64,000 nucleotides of DNA from Paenibacillus etheri (GCF_001012825.1 NZ_LCZJ02000037.1:141637-205636); one strand, 5' to 3'. Shown: positions 35,453-45,362, numbered from the stretch's first letter. Notes: generated by a model from the letters alone, not told the origin. Numbers and translations are program-made.

Positions 35453-36268
35453 CTACCCGCGCATGTTATTGGCCAGACCTAGCATCTGATCACTGGAAGA
35501 AAGCGCCCGAGCTGCGAGTTGATACGTACGTTGAATCTGCATCATTTCTGTCATTTCTGTGGTCATGTCGACATTCGACTGCTCCAGCCACCCTGAGCGC
35601 ACTCCAACTCCAGATGCCTCACCTGCCGCTTTAAAAGCCTGCGGAGCTGTAACTCCATCAGCAAGCACATAGAAATTTCCGTCCACTGCCTTTAAAGCAT
35701 TCTGTGTCTTAGGTTCTACAATCATTATAGTCCCTGCTACCTGAACAGGTCCATTCTCTGTCTGTTTCGTTAATACACGACCAGATTCATCGATAGCTGC
35801 ATTCACGCCCACAGGGACCGTTAAAGGATTACCTGCTGTATTCAGTACCGGATTCCCCGTATTATCTACAAGGACCATCTTCTTTGCATCGGTGGTGTCC
35901 GGCGTAAAGTGAAAGTCACCTTGTCTTGTATAAGCTGTAGTTCCATTGACCTGAACGCCAAACAGCCCATTACCCTGAAGCGCCAAATCGGTTGGATTAC
36001 CTGTTTCTTTAAGAGGGCCTTCTTCCCAATTGGTCGTAATCGAAGGCACATAAGTCCCAAAACCGATATTAAAACCCAGAGGTGTAGCGCGGCCCGGCTG
36101 GTCATAGTCATCCGATTGCTGCTGTACACGAGTCAGTACATCCTCAAAGGAGCCTTTCTTGCTCTTATAGCCATTTGTATCCATATTGGCTAGATTATCC
36201 GCTATAATATCAAGCCGCTGCTGAAGGCTGGACATGGAGACTGCTGCACTAATCGTTGAGTTGTTCAT
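35453..36268 (-). CDS. flhP: Flagellar hook-basal body protein FlhP (FlgG-like rod protein)
   Basis: Rod component of the flagellar basal body, exported by the flagellar secretion system (271 residues). The N-terminal family motif is DIIADNLANMDTNGYKSKK (with ANxxTxGY). A central DxALQGNGLF signature and the C-terminal LEQSNVDMTTEMTEMMQIQRTYQLAARAL are as in FlgG/FlgF-type proteins. It follows flhO by 52 nt, with a family B hairpin unit (36286-36321) between, and AGGAGG before ATG 36268. The mbl-flhO-flhP order is the same as in B. subtilis. Confidence 0.93.
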   Translation of the reverse strand: MNNSTISAAVSMSSLQQRLDIIADNLANMDTNGYKSKKGSFEDVLTRVQQQSDDYDQPGRATPLGFNIGFGTYVPSITTNWEEGPLKETGNPTDLALQGNGLFGVQVNGTTAYTRQGDFHFTPDTTDAKKMVLVDNTGNPVLNTAGNPLTVPVGVNAAIDESGRVLTKQTENGPVQVAGTIMIVEPKTQNALKAVDGNFYVLADGVTAPQAFKAAGEASGVGVRSGWLEQSNVDMTTEMTEMMQIQRTYQLAARALSSSDQMLGLANNMRG

Positions 36269-36285
36269 AGATCAAACCTCCTATA

Positions 36286-36321
36286 AGCTTTACCTGTAAA
36301 ACCCACTTCATAAGCAGCGCT
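36286..36321 (-). repeat. Hairpin repeat unit (family B) between flhO and flhP
   Basis: In the RNA sense TATGAAGTG is followed by GGTTTTAC-ag-GTAAAGCT, which pairs completely only if two G-U pairs are allowed; on the plus strand these are A-C mismatches. ATAGGAGG follows at once. Confidence 0.65.
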
Positions 36322-37199
36322 TATACCCTGCCGACTTCAGTTACAGCCTTCTGCAAGCTGCTATCATAGTATTGGACGATCTTTTGATTCGCTTCATACG
36401 CCCGGTATGCAGCATTCAAATCTACAGTAACCTGAGTAGGGTCAACATTGGAGCCCTCTAAATATCCTTGACGCACCTGTAAGTTATCAGTTGCAGCGGA
36501 GTAACGAATATCCGCCGCCGCTATATCATCTGCGTGAAACACACCTTTACCATCACGCACCAGCTCCTGCGGCTTTGTAACTACACTCACACCAATCTTG
36601 GTCCCTGTCGGAAGTCCTGTTTCTGGATTTAGTACATTACCCTGCCCGTCCACTTTAAGGGTGTCCTGATTTCCTGTCAAGACAAGAGGCTTGCCAGTGG
36701 AATCAAGAACCTTAAAGCCTCCACTGCTCAACACTTCTCCCGTAGCCGCATTTACTGTGAAGCTTCCATTTCGGGTAAATAAGCTGTTGCCCTCAGCATC
36801 CTGAACGGTAAAGAAAGCCTGTGGACGGAAAATAACCTCACCATCAGCACTCACATATTTCCCCGAACCATCAAAAGCTATATTCTGACCCGTCACAGGG
36901 TCGGCGACTTGCAAATCCGTAGATAAAGCAAAATCCATAGACTTGCCGCTCTCCCTTAAATCACCCTGCAAATATTGGGATATCGACTGTTCTGCAAAAA
37001 CCCCCGTGTTAAGGCGCCCCACCGGTGTGGTATTGCCATTAATCATAGCCGAGATCAAGACATCCGGAAAAGCATGATTAACACTATCAACCTGCTTATA
37101 TCCCGTTGTATTTAAGTTAGCGATGTTCTGTGTTGCCGTATCGTGTCTACGTTGCTGCGTAACCATACCTGCAGCGGCCGTATATAAACCTCTTATCAT
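36321..37199 (-). CDS. flhO: Flagellar hook-basal body protein FlhO
   Basis: Second rod-type flagellar protein of the pair (292 residues). It starts MIRGLYTAAAGMVTQQRRHD, then TQNIANLNTTGYKQVDSVNH (rod-family motif). A middle DFALSTD segment follows, and the C terminus VRQGYLEGSNVDPTQVTVDL ends in the usual coiled-coil helix. The ribosome binding site GGAAGGAGA lies in the loop of a hairpin whose arms AAGGTAG and CTACCTT (37201-37233) flank it, directly before ATG 37199, so translation could be modulated; this is inferred. It lies 47 nt after mbl. Confidence 0.93.
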   Translation of the reverse strand: MIRGLYTAAAGMVTQQRRHDTATQNIANLNTTGYKQVDSVNHAFPDVLISAMINGNTTPVGRLNTGVFAEQSISQYLQGDLRESGKSMDFALSTDLQVADPVTGQNIAFDGSGKYVSADGEVIFRPQAFFTVQDAEGNSLFTRNGSFTVNAATGEVLSSGGFKVLDSTGKPLVLTGNQDTLKVDGQGNVLNPETGLPTGTKIGVSVVTKPQELVRDGKGVFHADDIAAADIRYSAATDNLQVRQGYLEGSNVDPTQVTVDLNAAYRAYEANQKIVQYYDSSLQKAVTEVGRV

Positions 37200-37246
37200 G
37201 AAGGTAGTCTCCTTCCGAATCTAATGCTACCTTTTATATCGGCTGC

Positions 37247-38245
37247 TTAGAACTTTTTCTTTACGACCTTGTCCAAATTGTCCAGCATAATTCCTGTTCC
37301 CTTTACCACACAGTGCATAGGGTCTTCCGCTACCCAAACAGGTACATGTAATTCCTCTGAGAGTAGCTCGTCCAATCCGTTAAGCAAAGCACCTCCACCA
37401 GTAAGAACAACACCCCTGTCAATGATGTCCGCAGACAGTTCTGGTGGTGTACGCTCCAGTACCGATTTTGCCGCAGCCACAATGGAGGAAACCGGATCCC
37501 ACAATGCTTCTTTTACCTCTCCCGCCGTAATAGTGAGCGTCTGGGGAAGTCCGCTTACCATATCCCGGCCACGAATATCCATTTCGGATTTCATCAAACC
37601 AGGCCGAACCGTACCAATAGTAACCTTAATATCCTCTGCTGTCCGTTCACCGATCAACAATTTATACTTTTGTTTAATATATCTTAAAATGGCCTCATCG
37701 AACTTGTCTCCAGCGACTTTAATCGAAGAAGCGGTAACGACGTCGCCCATTGAAAGTACGGCTACATCCGTCGTTCCGCCACCGATATCGACGACCATGT
37801 TTCCACTTGGCTGATAAATATCCATTCCCGCACCAATCGCAGCGGCCTTTGGCTCTTCTTCCATAAATACTTCCTTAGCCCCGCTACGTTCTGCCGCTTC
37901 CCGAATGGACTTTTGTTCCACAGATGTAATATTTGTAGGGGCGCATATCAGAATGCGAGGCCGTGAATACCAGGTGCGACCGCCAACACGGTCGATAAAA
38001 TACTTCAGCATCATTTCCGTGACTTCAAAATCTGCAATGACTCCATCCCGTAAAGGACGGATAGTTGTTATATTTCCGGGTGTACGTCCAACCATGCGAC
38101 GTGCCTGTTCTCCCACCGCAAGGACTCTCTTCGTATCACTTTCAAGTGTGACCACGGAAGGTTCATCCAGAACAACTCCCCTTCCCTTAACATGTATGAG
38201 CACATTGGCCGTGCCGAGGTCGATTCCGATATCCTTGCTAAACAT
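37247..38245 (-). CDS. mbl: Actin-like cell-shape protein Mbl (MreB family)
   Basis: Bacterial actin homologue (332 residues) that forms membrane-bound filaments and guides lateral wall synthesis together with RodA-type enzymes. ATPase motifs are clear: phosphate 1 IGIDLGTANVLIHVKG, connect 1 EEPKAAAIGAGM, phosphate 2 MVVDIGGGTTDVAVLS, and adenosine motif VVLTGGGALLNGLDELL. Mbl rather than MreB is chosen because of position: spoIIID-mbl-flhO-flhP is the B. subtilis order. An N-terminal MFSKDIGIDLG is also Mbl-like. The 129-nt gap to spoIIID shows no clear terminator. Confidence 0.94.
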   Translation of the reverse strand: MFSKDIGIDLGTANVLIHVKGRGVVLDEPSVVTLESDTKRVLAVGEQARRMVGRTPGNITTIRPLRDGVIADFEVTEMMLKYFIDRVGGRTWYSRPRILICAPTNITSVEQKSIREAAERSGAKEVFMEEEPKAAAIGAGMDIYQPSGNMVVDIGGGTTDVAVLSMGDVVTASSIKVAGDKFDEAILRYIKQKYKLLIGERTAEDIKVTIGTVRPGLMKSEMDIRGRDMVSGLPQTLTITAGEVKEALWDPVSSIVAAAKSVLERTPPELSADIIDRGVVLTGGGALLNGLDELLSEELHVPVWVAEDPMHCVVKGTGIMLDNLDKVVKKKF

Positions 38246-38374
38246 AATGAAAGAGCCCCCAAAGTGTTATTTTAATTGAAAAAACAGCAGTTAGTACTAA
38301 ATTTAAAAGTAACATACTTTAGGGGAACTACACAATGTTTTAAAGCTGAATTTTTCCTTAAATTTCCGAAAATC

Positions 38375-38662
38375 TCATGGCTTTGATGCTACAGCAACCT
38401 CACGTTTTTTCCCCGTCGTTTTTTTATATTTAATTTTTGTGGCTTCTCCCCCCCGAAGATGTCGGATGGATTTGTGATATTCAAGAATGTGCTTCACCTG
38501 ATCAGCCAGATCAGGGTTGATCTCTGGCAGACGCTCCGTCAAGTCTTTGTGCACCGTGCTCTTTGAAACGCCAAATTCCTTGGCTATGGTCCGGACCGTA
38601 TGCCTGGTTTCCACGATGCAGCGTCCGATTTTGATCGTACGTTCCTTGATGTAATCGTGCAC
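38375..38662 (-). CDS. spoIIID: Sporulation transcription factor SpoIIID
   Basis: Mother-cell DNA-binding regulator that adjusts SigE-dependent genes and helps turn on sigK (95 residues). The sequence is close to B. subtilis SpoIIID: HDYIKERTIKIGRCIVETRH, the helix-turn-helix TVRTIAKEFGVSKSTVHKDL, and the basic tail HLRGGEATKIKYKKTTGKK. The start is GTG at 38662, 7 nt after GGGAGG; the longer frame adds residues not present in the family. A SigE-type promoter is at 38696-38723. It is a likely single-gene transcript. Confidence 0.97.
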   Translation of the reverse strand: MHDYIKERTIKIGRCIVETRHTVRTIAKEFGVSKSTVHKDLTERLPEINPDLADQVKHILEYHKSIRHLRGGEATKIKYKKTTGKKREVAVASKP

Positions 38663-38695
38663 GCTCCCGCCTCCCAACTGTGGATAGTTTGGTAC

Positions 38696-38723
38696 ATTAT
38701 ATGAGGGGCGGGCTTATATATTC
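38696..38723 (-). promoter_or_regulatory. SigE-type promoter of spoIIID
   Basis: GAATATAT (38716-38723), 12-nt spacer, CATATAAT (38696-38703) on the minus strand, close to the SigE pattern (ATA-rich -35, CATACAnT -10). Confidence 0.65.
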
Positions 38724-38878
38724 GCGCTTTCAAGACATGACAAGCCTGGGAGGGCTCATTTTATTTAATGGACAACCCAAGAAGCCTTGTTATTAGCAAG
38801 ACGGAACGTCGTTAGTTCTTTAAAGAAAATAAGGTTCTTTATAAGCATGCTGCTTACGAAGAGCCTTATTTACACACG

Positions 38879-38980
38879 AGCATACATGTCTTCAGCGTCC
38901 TTATAAGGACGGTAAGCGTTTATGCAAGAGATATAATTCATAAAGTATGGTCTGAAACTTATACTTTCTTATACTTAAAA
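38879..38980. repeat. Interspersed two-hairpin element, copy 3 (family A)
   Basis: Keeps CGTCCTT-at-AAGGACG and the full ATACTTTCTTATA module; the outer arm of module A has decayed (ACATGTC against GCGTTT). Same orientation as the other copies. Confidence 0.8.
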
Positions 38981-39003
38981 AAACAGGGGGCGTTAGCCCC
39001 CTG
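38977..39003 (-). terminator. Terminator after spoIIQ
   Basis: CAGGGGG-ctaacg-CCCCCTG, 7-bp perfect GC stem followed by T7. Confidence 0.95.
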
Positions 39004-39015
39004 CTGTAGATATTT

Positions 39016-39756
39016 TTATCGCCCTGGCAGTAACTCTGATGGATTAACTACTTTGCCATCCTTATACACTTCAAAGTGTACATGATTGCCAAGGTCCTTC
39101 TCGATTTCACTGCGACCTGCGGTTGCAAGAGTATCTCCTTGCTTCACTACATCGCCTTGTTTAACTTTCGTTTCGCCAAGACTTTGGTACACGGTCTTCA
39201 TGTTACCTTGATGGGTAATCTCAATGACCTTACCTAGCACTGCAACATCATCCACTCTAGTCACTTCACCGCTAAGCGCTGCTTTGACATCGAACGTATT
39301 GTTGTCTTCACGGGCAAGATCGATACCGACATTAGGAATAAATTTGTCGTTATACTGCACCATTGCGGCAACGTGATTGTCCTCTGTACCATTCTCGTCA
39401 TAATACGGTTTGACCACTTCTACTTCACCTGGGTTGGCAACCGGCCAAACCAAGCTTTCCGCTGAAGCAAGAACTTCAAGGGCATCTGGATTACTGTTTG
39501 CAGTACCAGCTTCGTTAGTCGAAGCTCCTACTTGCTGTGATGTGGCGGCGGTGTCCTGGCCCAGCGGCTTTTGGCCGGCATCCTGATAGACCCACACCAA
39601 GGTTAGTATAATTGCCGCTGCCGCCGTGTAGACTGCTGGGAACACCCAACGTTTAGATAACATCTTGCTCCATGAAGAAGGTTTAGCACCTAAATCTCCC
39701 TGCGATTTTTTGAGAGATTCATCATGGTTTGTTTTGTTTTTGTCTTGTTCATTCAT
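39016..39756 (-). CDS. spoIIQ: SpoIIQ-type M23/LytM-domain sporulation protein
   Basis: Forespore membrane protein (246 residues) that meets SpoIIIAH across the intermembrane space during engulfment. There is a cytoplasmic N terminus, one transmembrane helix (WVFPAVYTAAAAIILTLVWV), a linker, and a LytM domain from about residue 140. In active M23 enzymes the metal motifs are HxxxD and HxH. Here the first motif reads PNVGIDLA, with Asn where His is expected, while NHVHFEVYKDG keeps HxH, so the domain is probably not a working peptidase, as in B. subtilis SpoIIQ. A SigF-type promoter lies at 39777-39805. It is preceded by spoIID, the usual order. Confidence 0.9.
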   Translation of the reverse strand: MNEQDKNKTNHDESLKKSQGDLGAKPSSWSKMLSKRWVFPAVYTAAAAIILTLVWVYQDAGQKPLGQDTAATSQQVGASTNEAGTANSNPDALEVLASAESLVWPVANPGEVEVVKPYYDENGTEDNHVAAMVQYNDKFIPNVGIDLAREDNNTFDVKAALSGEVTRVDDVAVLGKVIEITHQGNMKTVYQSLGETKVKQGDVVKQGDTLATAGRSEIEKDLGNHVHFEVYKDGKVVNPSELLPGR

Positions 39757-39776
39757 ATGGTTATCACCTCAGTAAC

Positions 39777-39805
39777 CAGTGTTACCGGGCTTCTCTCTTT
39801 TATAC
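39777..39805 (-). promoter_or_regulatory. SigF-type promoter of spoIIQ
   Basis: GTATA (39801-39805), 14-nt spacer, GGTAACACTG (39777-39786): agrees with the SigF pattern GYATA-N14/15-GGnnAnnnTn. Confidence 0.75.
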
Positions 39806-39817
39806 GTATCTTCCAAT

Positions 39818-40969
39818 TTATTTTTTCAGAAGAGTTGAGATTTGCGTAAATGAGATACCACTGTAATAGTGTTTGAGAATTTGAGTAGCCGTTCCGCCTT
39901 CCTTCGCCATCCCATTCGCCCCCCACTGGCTCATTCCCACACCATGCCCATTTCCGAAGGTAGTTATATAGATTTTATTCCCTTTTCGCCCCCAACTGAA
40001 TTGGCTGGAACGTAACCCTAGCTTCTCTCGCACTTCTCTTCCAGTAAAAATAGTACCTCCAATAGAGATTTTCTTAACCCGATGTCCAGTGGTGAGAGAT
40101 AACACTTCTACCGGCAATTCAGAGGAAGTAGATATCTTCTTTGTCGTGACAGAAGAGGTAGTTTCTCTTGAAGCAGGGATTACTCTGTCGTTTAGCCCAA
40201 GTCTAGTAAGTATTTCCGAGATGGTGAATGTAGAGGTCACCGCATAGTTTGGGGTAATCTCTTTCTCCCAAGGACTAGTTACACTGCGCAGATAGGGGAT
40301 CGCTGCATTCCAGTATTCTTCCGAGTTCTCGGTATATCCTCCACTGGAGGCGAAAAAGGAGGCCGTGATCGGCTGCCCTTTATAGGTCATAATGACACCG
40401 CGCGTCTCAAGGACCGCGCGCTGAAGCTTGGCCAGGTCGGCGCTTCTTCCGCCGAGCTTCCACTTCCGTTCCAGCGTGTCTTTAGATATGTAAGCCTGAT
40501 GGCTTACCGTATCTGTTACATCCGCCCCCGGAACGGGGACACCGCTTCTGTCGCCAGCCAGCAGGCGGCGAAGGATAAAGGTGCGGGCCGCTACGGCCTG
40601 CGCTTTGAGCGCTTCAAGCTCAAAGCTGGCCGGCATCTCGGCCGCAAGCACGCCGCTGACGTATTCCTCCAGCGGCAACGTCTCTATTTGTCCGCTACGC
40701 GACAAATAGACGGAGACCTTTGGCTGCGGCGCTTCCTGCGCAGCCGCCTCCGGCTTCGCAGGTGCGGCCGGTAAGGCCGTGACCGTCGGCAAGGCCGGAG
40801 GCGCCGGTTGTCCCCGGTGCAACGGGACAACCGTCAGTGGAATCAGCAGCGCCGCCAGGATAGGCGCTGCGAGCCAGGCGACTGGACCGAGGCGCCTGAG
40901 CCGGGGAGCAAGGGGACGCGAGTGCCAGCGCGTTGACTTGTTACGTCGCAAGTAGGGGAAATCTTTCAT
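39818..40969 (-). CDS. spoIID: Stage II sporulation protein D (SpoIID)
   Basis: Membrane-anchored lytic transglycosylase that trims septal peptidoglycan during engulfment (383 residues). A basic N terminus and one membrane anchor (VAWLAAPILAALLIPLTVVP) are followed by a Pro/Ala linker and the SpoIID domain. That domain has LPLEEYVSGVLAAEMPASFELEALKAQAVAART, TVSHQAYIS, ASSGGYTENSEEYW, and GNGHGVGMSQWGANGMA. The catalytic Glu is in the EMPASFE region. The first 150 codons are markedly GC-rich compared with the rest. It lies between murA and spoIIQ as in Bacillus. SigE control is expected but the promoter was not clear. Confidence 0.95.
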   Translation of the reverse strand: MKDFPYLRRNKSTRWHSRPLAPRLRRLGPVAWLAAPILAALLIPLTVVPLHRGQPAPPALPTVTALPAAPAKPEAAAQEAPQPKVSVYLSRSGQIETLPLEEYVSGVLAAEMPASFELEALKAQAVAARTFILRRLLAGDRSGVPVPGADVTDTVSHQAYISKDTLERKWKLGGRSADLAKLQRAVLETRGVIMTYKGQPITASFFASSGGYTENSEEYWNAAIPYLRSVTSPWEKEITPNYAVTSTFTISEILTRLGLNDRVIPASRETTSSVTTKKISTSSELPVEVLSLTTGHRVKKISIGGTIFTGREVREKLGLRSSQFSWGRKGNKIYITTFGNGHGVGMSQWGANGMAKEGGTATQILKHYYSGISFTQISTLLKK

Positions 40970-41105
40970 CTCTATGGCTCCTTCCGTGAGTCACTGTTGA
41001 TTCTTATAGATATGAATTTACAGCAACTACTAGAACAATATTTGAGAGAAAGAGAGTGGCTTTCTCGTATCTATCACTATGCCCCGCGTTAAAGAATTGC
41101 ATAAG

Positions 41106-41130
41106 AAAAAATCCCCATTAGATGAGGATT
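41106..41130 (-). terminator. Second terminator between murA and spoIID
   Basis: AATCC-CAT / ATG-GGATT imperfect stem with a 3-nt loop, followed by TTTTTTC. It stands about 20 nt after the main murA terminator. Confidence 0.6.
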
Positions 41131-41151
41131 CGGATATACTTTCTTCTCACT

Positions 41152-41187
41152 AAAAAAAGAACAGGCCGCATCACTGCAGCCTGTTCT
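41152..41187 (-). terminator. Terminator after murA
   Basis: AGAACAGGC-...-GCCTGTTCT, 9-bp perfect stem with inner CTGCAGTGATGC loop, followed by T7. Confidence 0.95.
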
Positions 41188-41203
41188 CACCTAATGACTG
41201 ATA

Positions 41204-42580
41204 TTATACCCAAGTTGCTTGAACCTGAAAGCGAGGTTTAACCTCTTCGCTTTTATTCGATTCGCTCTTGGCGACTTCTGGTTTAAGAGTTTCGTCCTTC
41301 ACCGTTTGCGCGGCTGTGTCTTCCATGGAGATACGCCAAATTTCCGCACCTAGTCCAGACAGCTTCTCAGCCAAATGTACATATCCACGGTCGATATGAT
41401 GAGTTCCGCTTACCTCAGTAGTTCCTTCAGCAACAAGACCTGCCAAAATAAGCGCAGCTCCCGCACGTAGATCCGTAGCACAAACTTTGGCTCCGACCAA
41501 TTGCGCATTACCTGTAACGATCGCTGAACGACCTTCGATCTTAATCTCAGCATTCATGTTGTGGAATTCATCCACATGCATGAATCGGTTCTCGAATACA
41601 GTTTCCGTAACGACACTAGTTCCTTCAGAACGCAGCAATAATGCCATCATTTGTGACTGCATATCCGTTGGAAAGCCTGGATACGGCAAAGTCTTCAAAT
41701 CAACAGCTTTAAGAGGTTTGTCACTAATGACACGAACCCCATTCTCATCAGGAATAATGGTCACACCCATCTCTTCCATCTTTGCAATAACAGGACCCAA
41801 GTGATCAGCGATTGCGCCTTCCACATATACATCGCCACCTGTAATTGCTGCAGCCGCCATATACGTACCTGCTTCAATACGGTCAGGTATCACATGATGT
41901 TTAACGCCATGCAGACGTTCAACGCCTTCAATACGGATAATACCTGTTCCCGCACCGCGTACGATTCCACCCATACCGTTCAAATAATTAGCCAGGTCGA
42001 CAATTTCAGGCTCCTTAGCCGCATTCTCAATCACGGTCACACCTTCCGCGAGTGCCGCTGCCATCATTATATTTTCGGTCGCACCCACGCTAGCTACATC
42101 CAAATATACTTTGGCTCCGCGCAGGCGACCGTTACTTTTCGCTTCAATGTAGCCCTGGCCGAGACTAATCTCCGCACCAAGCGCTTCAAATCCTTTCAAA
42201 TGCTGATCAATCGGTCGTGTGCCAATGGCGCAGCCGCCAGGCAAAGAAATTCTTGTATGACCAAGCCGTGATAACAGAGGGCCCATGACTAAAAAAGATG
42301 CCCGCATTTTCCGTACCCATTCATAAGGTGCTTCACAGGAAGTGATGTTTGTAGCATCCACCTGGATAATATCGTTTTGATATGTAACGCCTGCACCCAG
42401 AGATTCCAACATTTTTGAAATCGTCATTACATCATCAAGCGGAGGTGCGTCCACAATTACGCTTACTCCTTCTTCTGCCAATAGAGAGGCGGCTATGATC
42501 GGTAATACGGAATTTTTTGCGCCGCTAACTTTCACGCTCCCGGTCAATCTGTTGCCACCGCGGACGATAAATTTGCTCAT
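41204..42580 (-). CDS. murA: UDP-N-acetylglucosamine 1-carboxyvinyltransferase MurA
   Basis: First committed enzyme of peptidoglycan synthesis; transfers enolpyruvate from PEP to UDP-GlcNAc. The 458 residues have the N-terminal [36 protein letters not shown], the active-site Cys loop [19 protein letters not shown] (Cys at about 117), and [17 protein letters not shown] near the end. Fosfomycin targets that Cys; here it is Cys and not Asp. An unusual acidic/Lys tail of about 35 residues follows the enzyme core. The long open frame begins at 42655, but ATG 42580 with GGAGGG is the real start. Position next to atp genes and spoIID indicates the murAA copy. Confidence 0.97.
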   Translation of the reverse strand: MSKFIVRGGNRLTGSVKVSGAKNSVLPIIAASLLAEEGVSVIVDAPPLDDVMTISKMLESLGAGVTYQNDIIQVDATNITSCEAPYEWVRKMRASFLVMGPLLSRLGHTRISLPGGCAIGTRPIDQHLKGFEALGAEISLGQGYIEAKSNGRLRGAKVYLDVASVGATENIMMAAALAEGVTVIENAAKEPEIVDLANYLNGMGGIVRGAGTGIIRIEGVERLHGVKHHVIPDRIEAGTYMAAAAITGGDVYVEGAIADHLGPVIAKMEEMGVTIIPDENGVRVISDKPLKAVDLKTLPYPGFPTDMQSQMMALLLRSEGTSVVTETVFENRFMHVDEFHNMNAEIKIEGRSAIVTGNAQLVGAKVCATDLRAGAALILAGLVAEGTTEVSGTHHIDRGYVHLAEKLSGLGAEIWRISMEDTAAQTVKDETLKPEVAKSESNKSEEVKPRFQVQATWV

Positions 42581-42781
42581 TTTCGGTTTCCCTCCGCGTC
42601 CATTATTTCTTAAATTATTTTTTAGATTAAAAGTAATTGCAAAAAATATTCGCATACTCCATCAATACGCCCATTCAGCCGGGCATGTTCCTTAAAGTTC
42701 AGTGTTGACATAATAAAACCTTATTATTCGACACTTTTTGACCACTGCGACCTATGACACTTATAACCAAACTACATATTC

Positions 42782-43039
42782 CTAAAACATATAGCGGATC
42801 ATCCCACTCCAGCTAAGGTAATCCAGAAAGAATCCTGCAACTAAACGTCCAAGTACAATGGCCAGAAGCAAGTGCAGCAGCCTTCCTTGAGGACTCTTGG
42901 GATATCTTATGACCAGATCCAGCTTAAGGTTCTGCAATGCCCACCAAGATAATACAACACTGAGCAAAGAAACAATCATTGAGATCATGCTGCTGGTTCC
43001 AGCGGCACTAGACCATCCATTGGACAATATATCCCCCAT
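42782..43039 (-). CDS. ywzB: YwzB family small membrane protein (DUF1146)
   Basis: Integral membrane protein of 85 residues with two hydrophobic helices (MISMIVSLLSVVLSWWALQNL and LLHLLLAIVLGRLVAGFFLDYL) joined by a short basic loop with RYPKSPQGR. This is the DUF1146/YwzB family, placed between the atp operon and murA in Bacillus too. Function unknown. The gene lies about 155 nt past the ATP synthase terminator, so it is transcribed independently. Start: ATG 43039, with an AGGGTTAGC-type, rather weak ribosome binding site. Confidence 0.85.
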   Translation of the reverse strand: MGDILSNGWSSAAGTSSMISMIVSLLSVVLSWWALQNLKLDLVIRYPKSPQGRLLHLLLAIVLGRLVAGFFLDYLSWSGMIRYMF

Positions 43040-43196
43040 GCTAACCCTCCGTGTTCGTATTACTCGGAAATCGACTCTTATATCATACTTGCGCAGGGCA
43101 AAAGAATCCAGTACTTTTACAAATTTTTAAACAATTCAACGCCAATATCCAAAAAAATGAAGAAATCTTAACCTTAAATACATAGTTTACTATAAT

Positions 43197-43229
43197 AAAA
43201 AAAGCAGTCAAGCTTAGAGCTTGACCGCT
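43197..43229 (-). terminator. Terminator of the ATP synthase operon
   Basis: AGC-GTCAAGC-tctaa-GCTTGAC-GCT stem with one mismatch, followed by TTTTTTT, 7 nt after the atpC stop. Confidence 0.93.
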
Positions 43230-43235
43230 AATATC

Positions 43236-43652
43236 CTACTGTTGTCCTTTTCCTGTGGACACTTTAATCCGTGTAACAGCGCGTTGCAGCGCCAACTCCG
43301 CACGGCGGTGATCGATATCATCTTGTTTGCTACGAGTCTGGAGACGGCGTTGAGCCCGTTCTCTAGCGGCTTCGGCGCGCTCAACATCAATATCTGTTGG
43401 CAGCTCGGCACTTTCGGCCAGCACTGTTACTTTGTCCTTATGCACTTCAACGAACCCGCCATGAACGGCGATGGAGATCGTAACACCGTCCGATTTGACG
43501 GATAACGGAGCAACCTGAAGTGGAGTCACAAGCGGAATGTGTCCAGGCAAAATACCCAACTCGCCTTCGACTCCTCGTACTGTCAAGCTATTCACTTGCT
43601 TAGAATAGACGAGATGCTCCGGCGTGACAATTTCCAACAAAAAGGTATTCAC
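43236..43652 (-). CDS. atpC: ATP synthase epsilon subunit
   Basis: Central-stalk subunit of F1, which regulates ATPase activity (138 residues). The N-terminal beta sandwich is seen in LLEIVTPEHLVYSKQVNSLT, GVEGELGILPGHIPLVTPL and HGGFVEVHKDKVTVLAESAE. The C-terminal helical hairpin is AEAARERAQRRLQTR...DIDHRRAELALQRAVTRIKV. An ATG two codons upstream (43658) lies only 1 nt after GGAGG; GTG at 43652 has a 7-nt gap and is preferred. It is the last gene of the operon, separated from atpD by two hairpin repeat units. Confidence 0.95.
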   Translation of the reverse strand: MNTFLLEIVTPEHLVYSKQVNSLTVRGVEGELGILPGHIPLVTPLQVAPLSVKSDGVTISIAVHGGFVEVHKDKVTVLAESAELPTDIDVERAEAARERAQRRLQTRSKQDDIDHRRAELALQRAVTRIKVSTGKGQQ

Positions 43653-43666
43653 TTCCATTCCTCCTC

Positions 43667-43746
43667 AAAGCTTTACGAAGTAAAGCTCACATCGAAAGCA
43701 TATACTTAGCTTTACAAAATAAAGCTCGCTTCGAAAGCATTCACTA
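43667..43746 (-). repeat. Two hairpin repeat units (family B) between atpD and atpC
   Basis: Two units of about 39 nt, each with a perfect stem (AGCTTTAC-gaa-GTAAAGCT and AGCTTTA-caaaa-TAAAGCT) followed on the plus strand by a CATCGAAAGCAT-like spacer. A third partial unit starts at 43746. The first unit ends beside the atpC ribosome binding site. Confidence 0.8.
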
Positions 43747-43755
43747 AGCTCAGTG

Positions 43756-45177
<1,422 letters not shown>

Positions 45178-45187
45178 CTATTACATC

Positions 45188-45288
45188 AAGAAGAAACGAC
45201 GTTGTCGTCATATAAAGATGACAACCGTTTCCCGTAGAAATATAAGCATTTTGTATAGTGTAAAACCTATACTTTCTTATATTTTAAG
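45188..45288. repeat. Interspersed two-hairpin element, copy 4 (family A), inside the atp operon
   Basis: More diverged copy. Module A pairs as GAAACG...CGTTTC with a changed inner stem (GTCAT/ATGAC); module B has GTATAG...CTATAC where copies 1-3 have GTATGG...TTATAC, so pairing is kept while the sequence changes. Confidence 0.75.
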
Positions 45289-45296
45289 AAGAACTG

Positions 45297-45362
45297 CAGT
45301 GCCGTTCTTAAGGAGCAATACTCCAGAAGTGGGCGATACTATGTATCGCTCATACGGCACTG
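45297..45362. repeat. Three-stem palindromic element
   Basis: Outer CAGTGCCGT/ACGGCACTG (9 bp, perfect) encloses two hairpins, GGAG-caata-CTCC and GGCGATAC-tat-GTATCGCT, giving a three-way junction. Confidence 0.75.

Larger units (their letters stand above)
38663..39015. other. Intergenic region between spoIIQ and spoIIID
   Basis: 353 nt without a gene. It holds the spoIIQ terminator, family A element copy 3 and, next to it, a hairpin AAGGTTCTT...AAGAGCCTT with inner TAAGCA-tgc-TGCTTA (38829-38867). The SigE-type promoter of spoIIID lies at the left end. I see nothing else at 38725-38828 apart from a weak AGCC...GGCT repeat. Confidence 0.7.
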
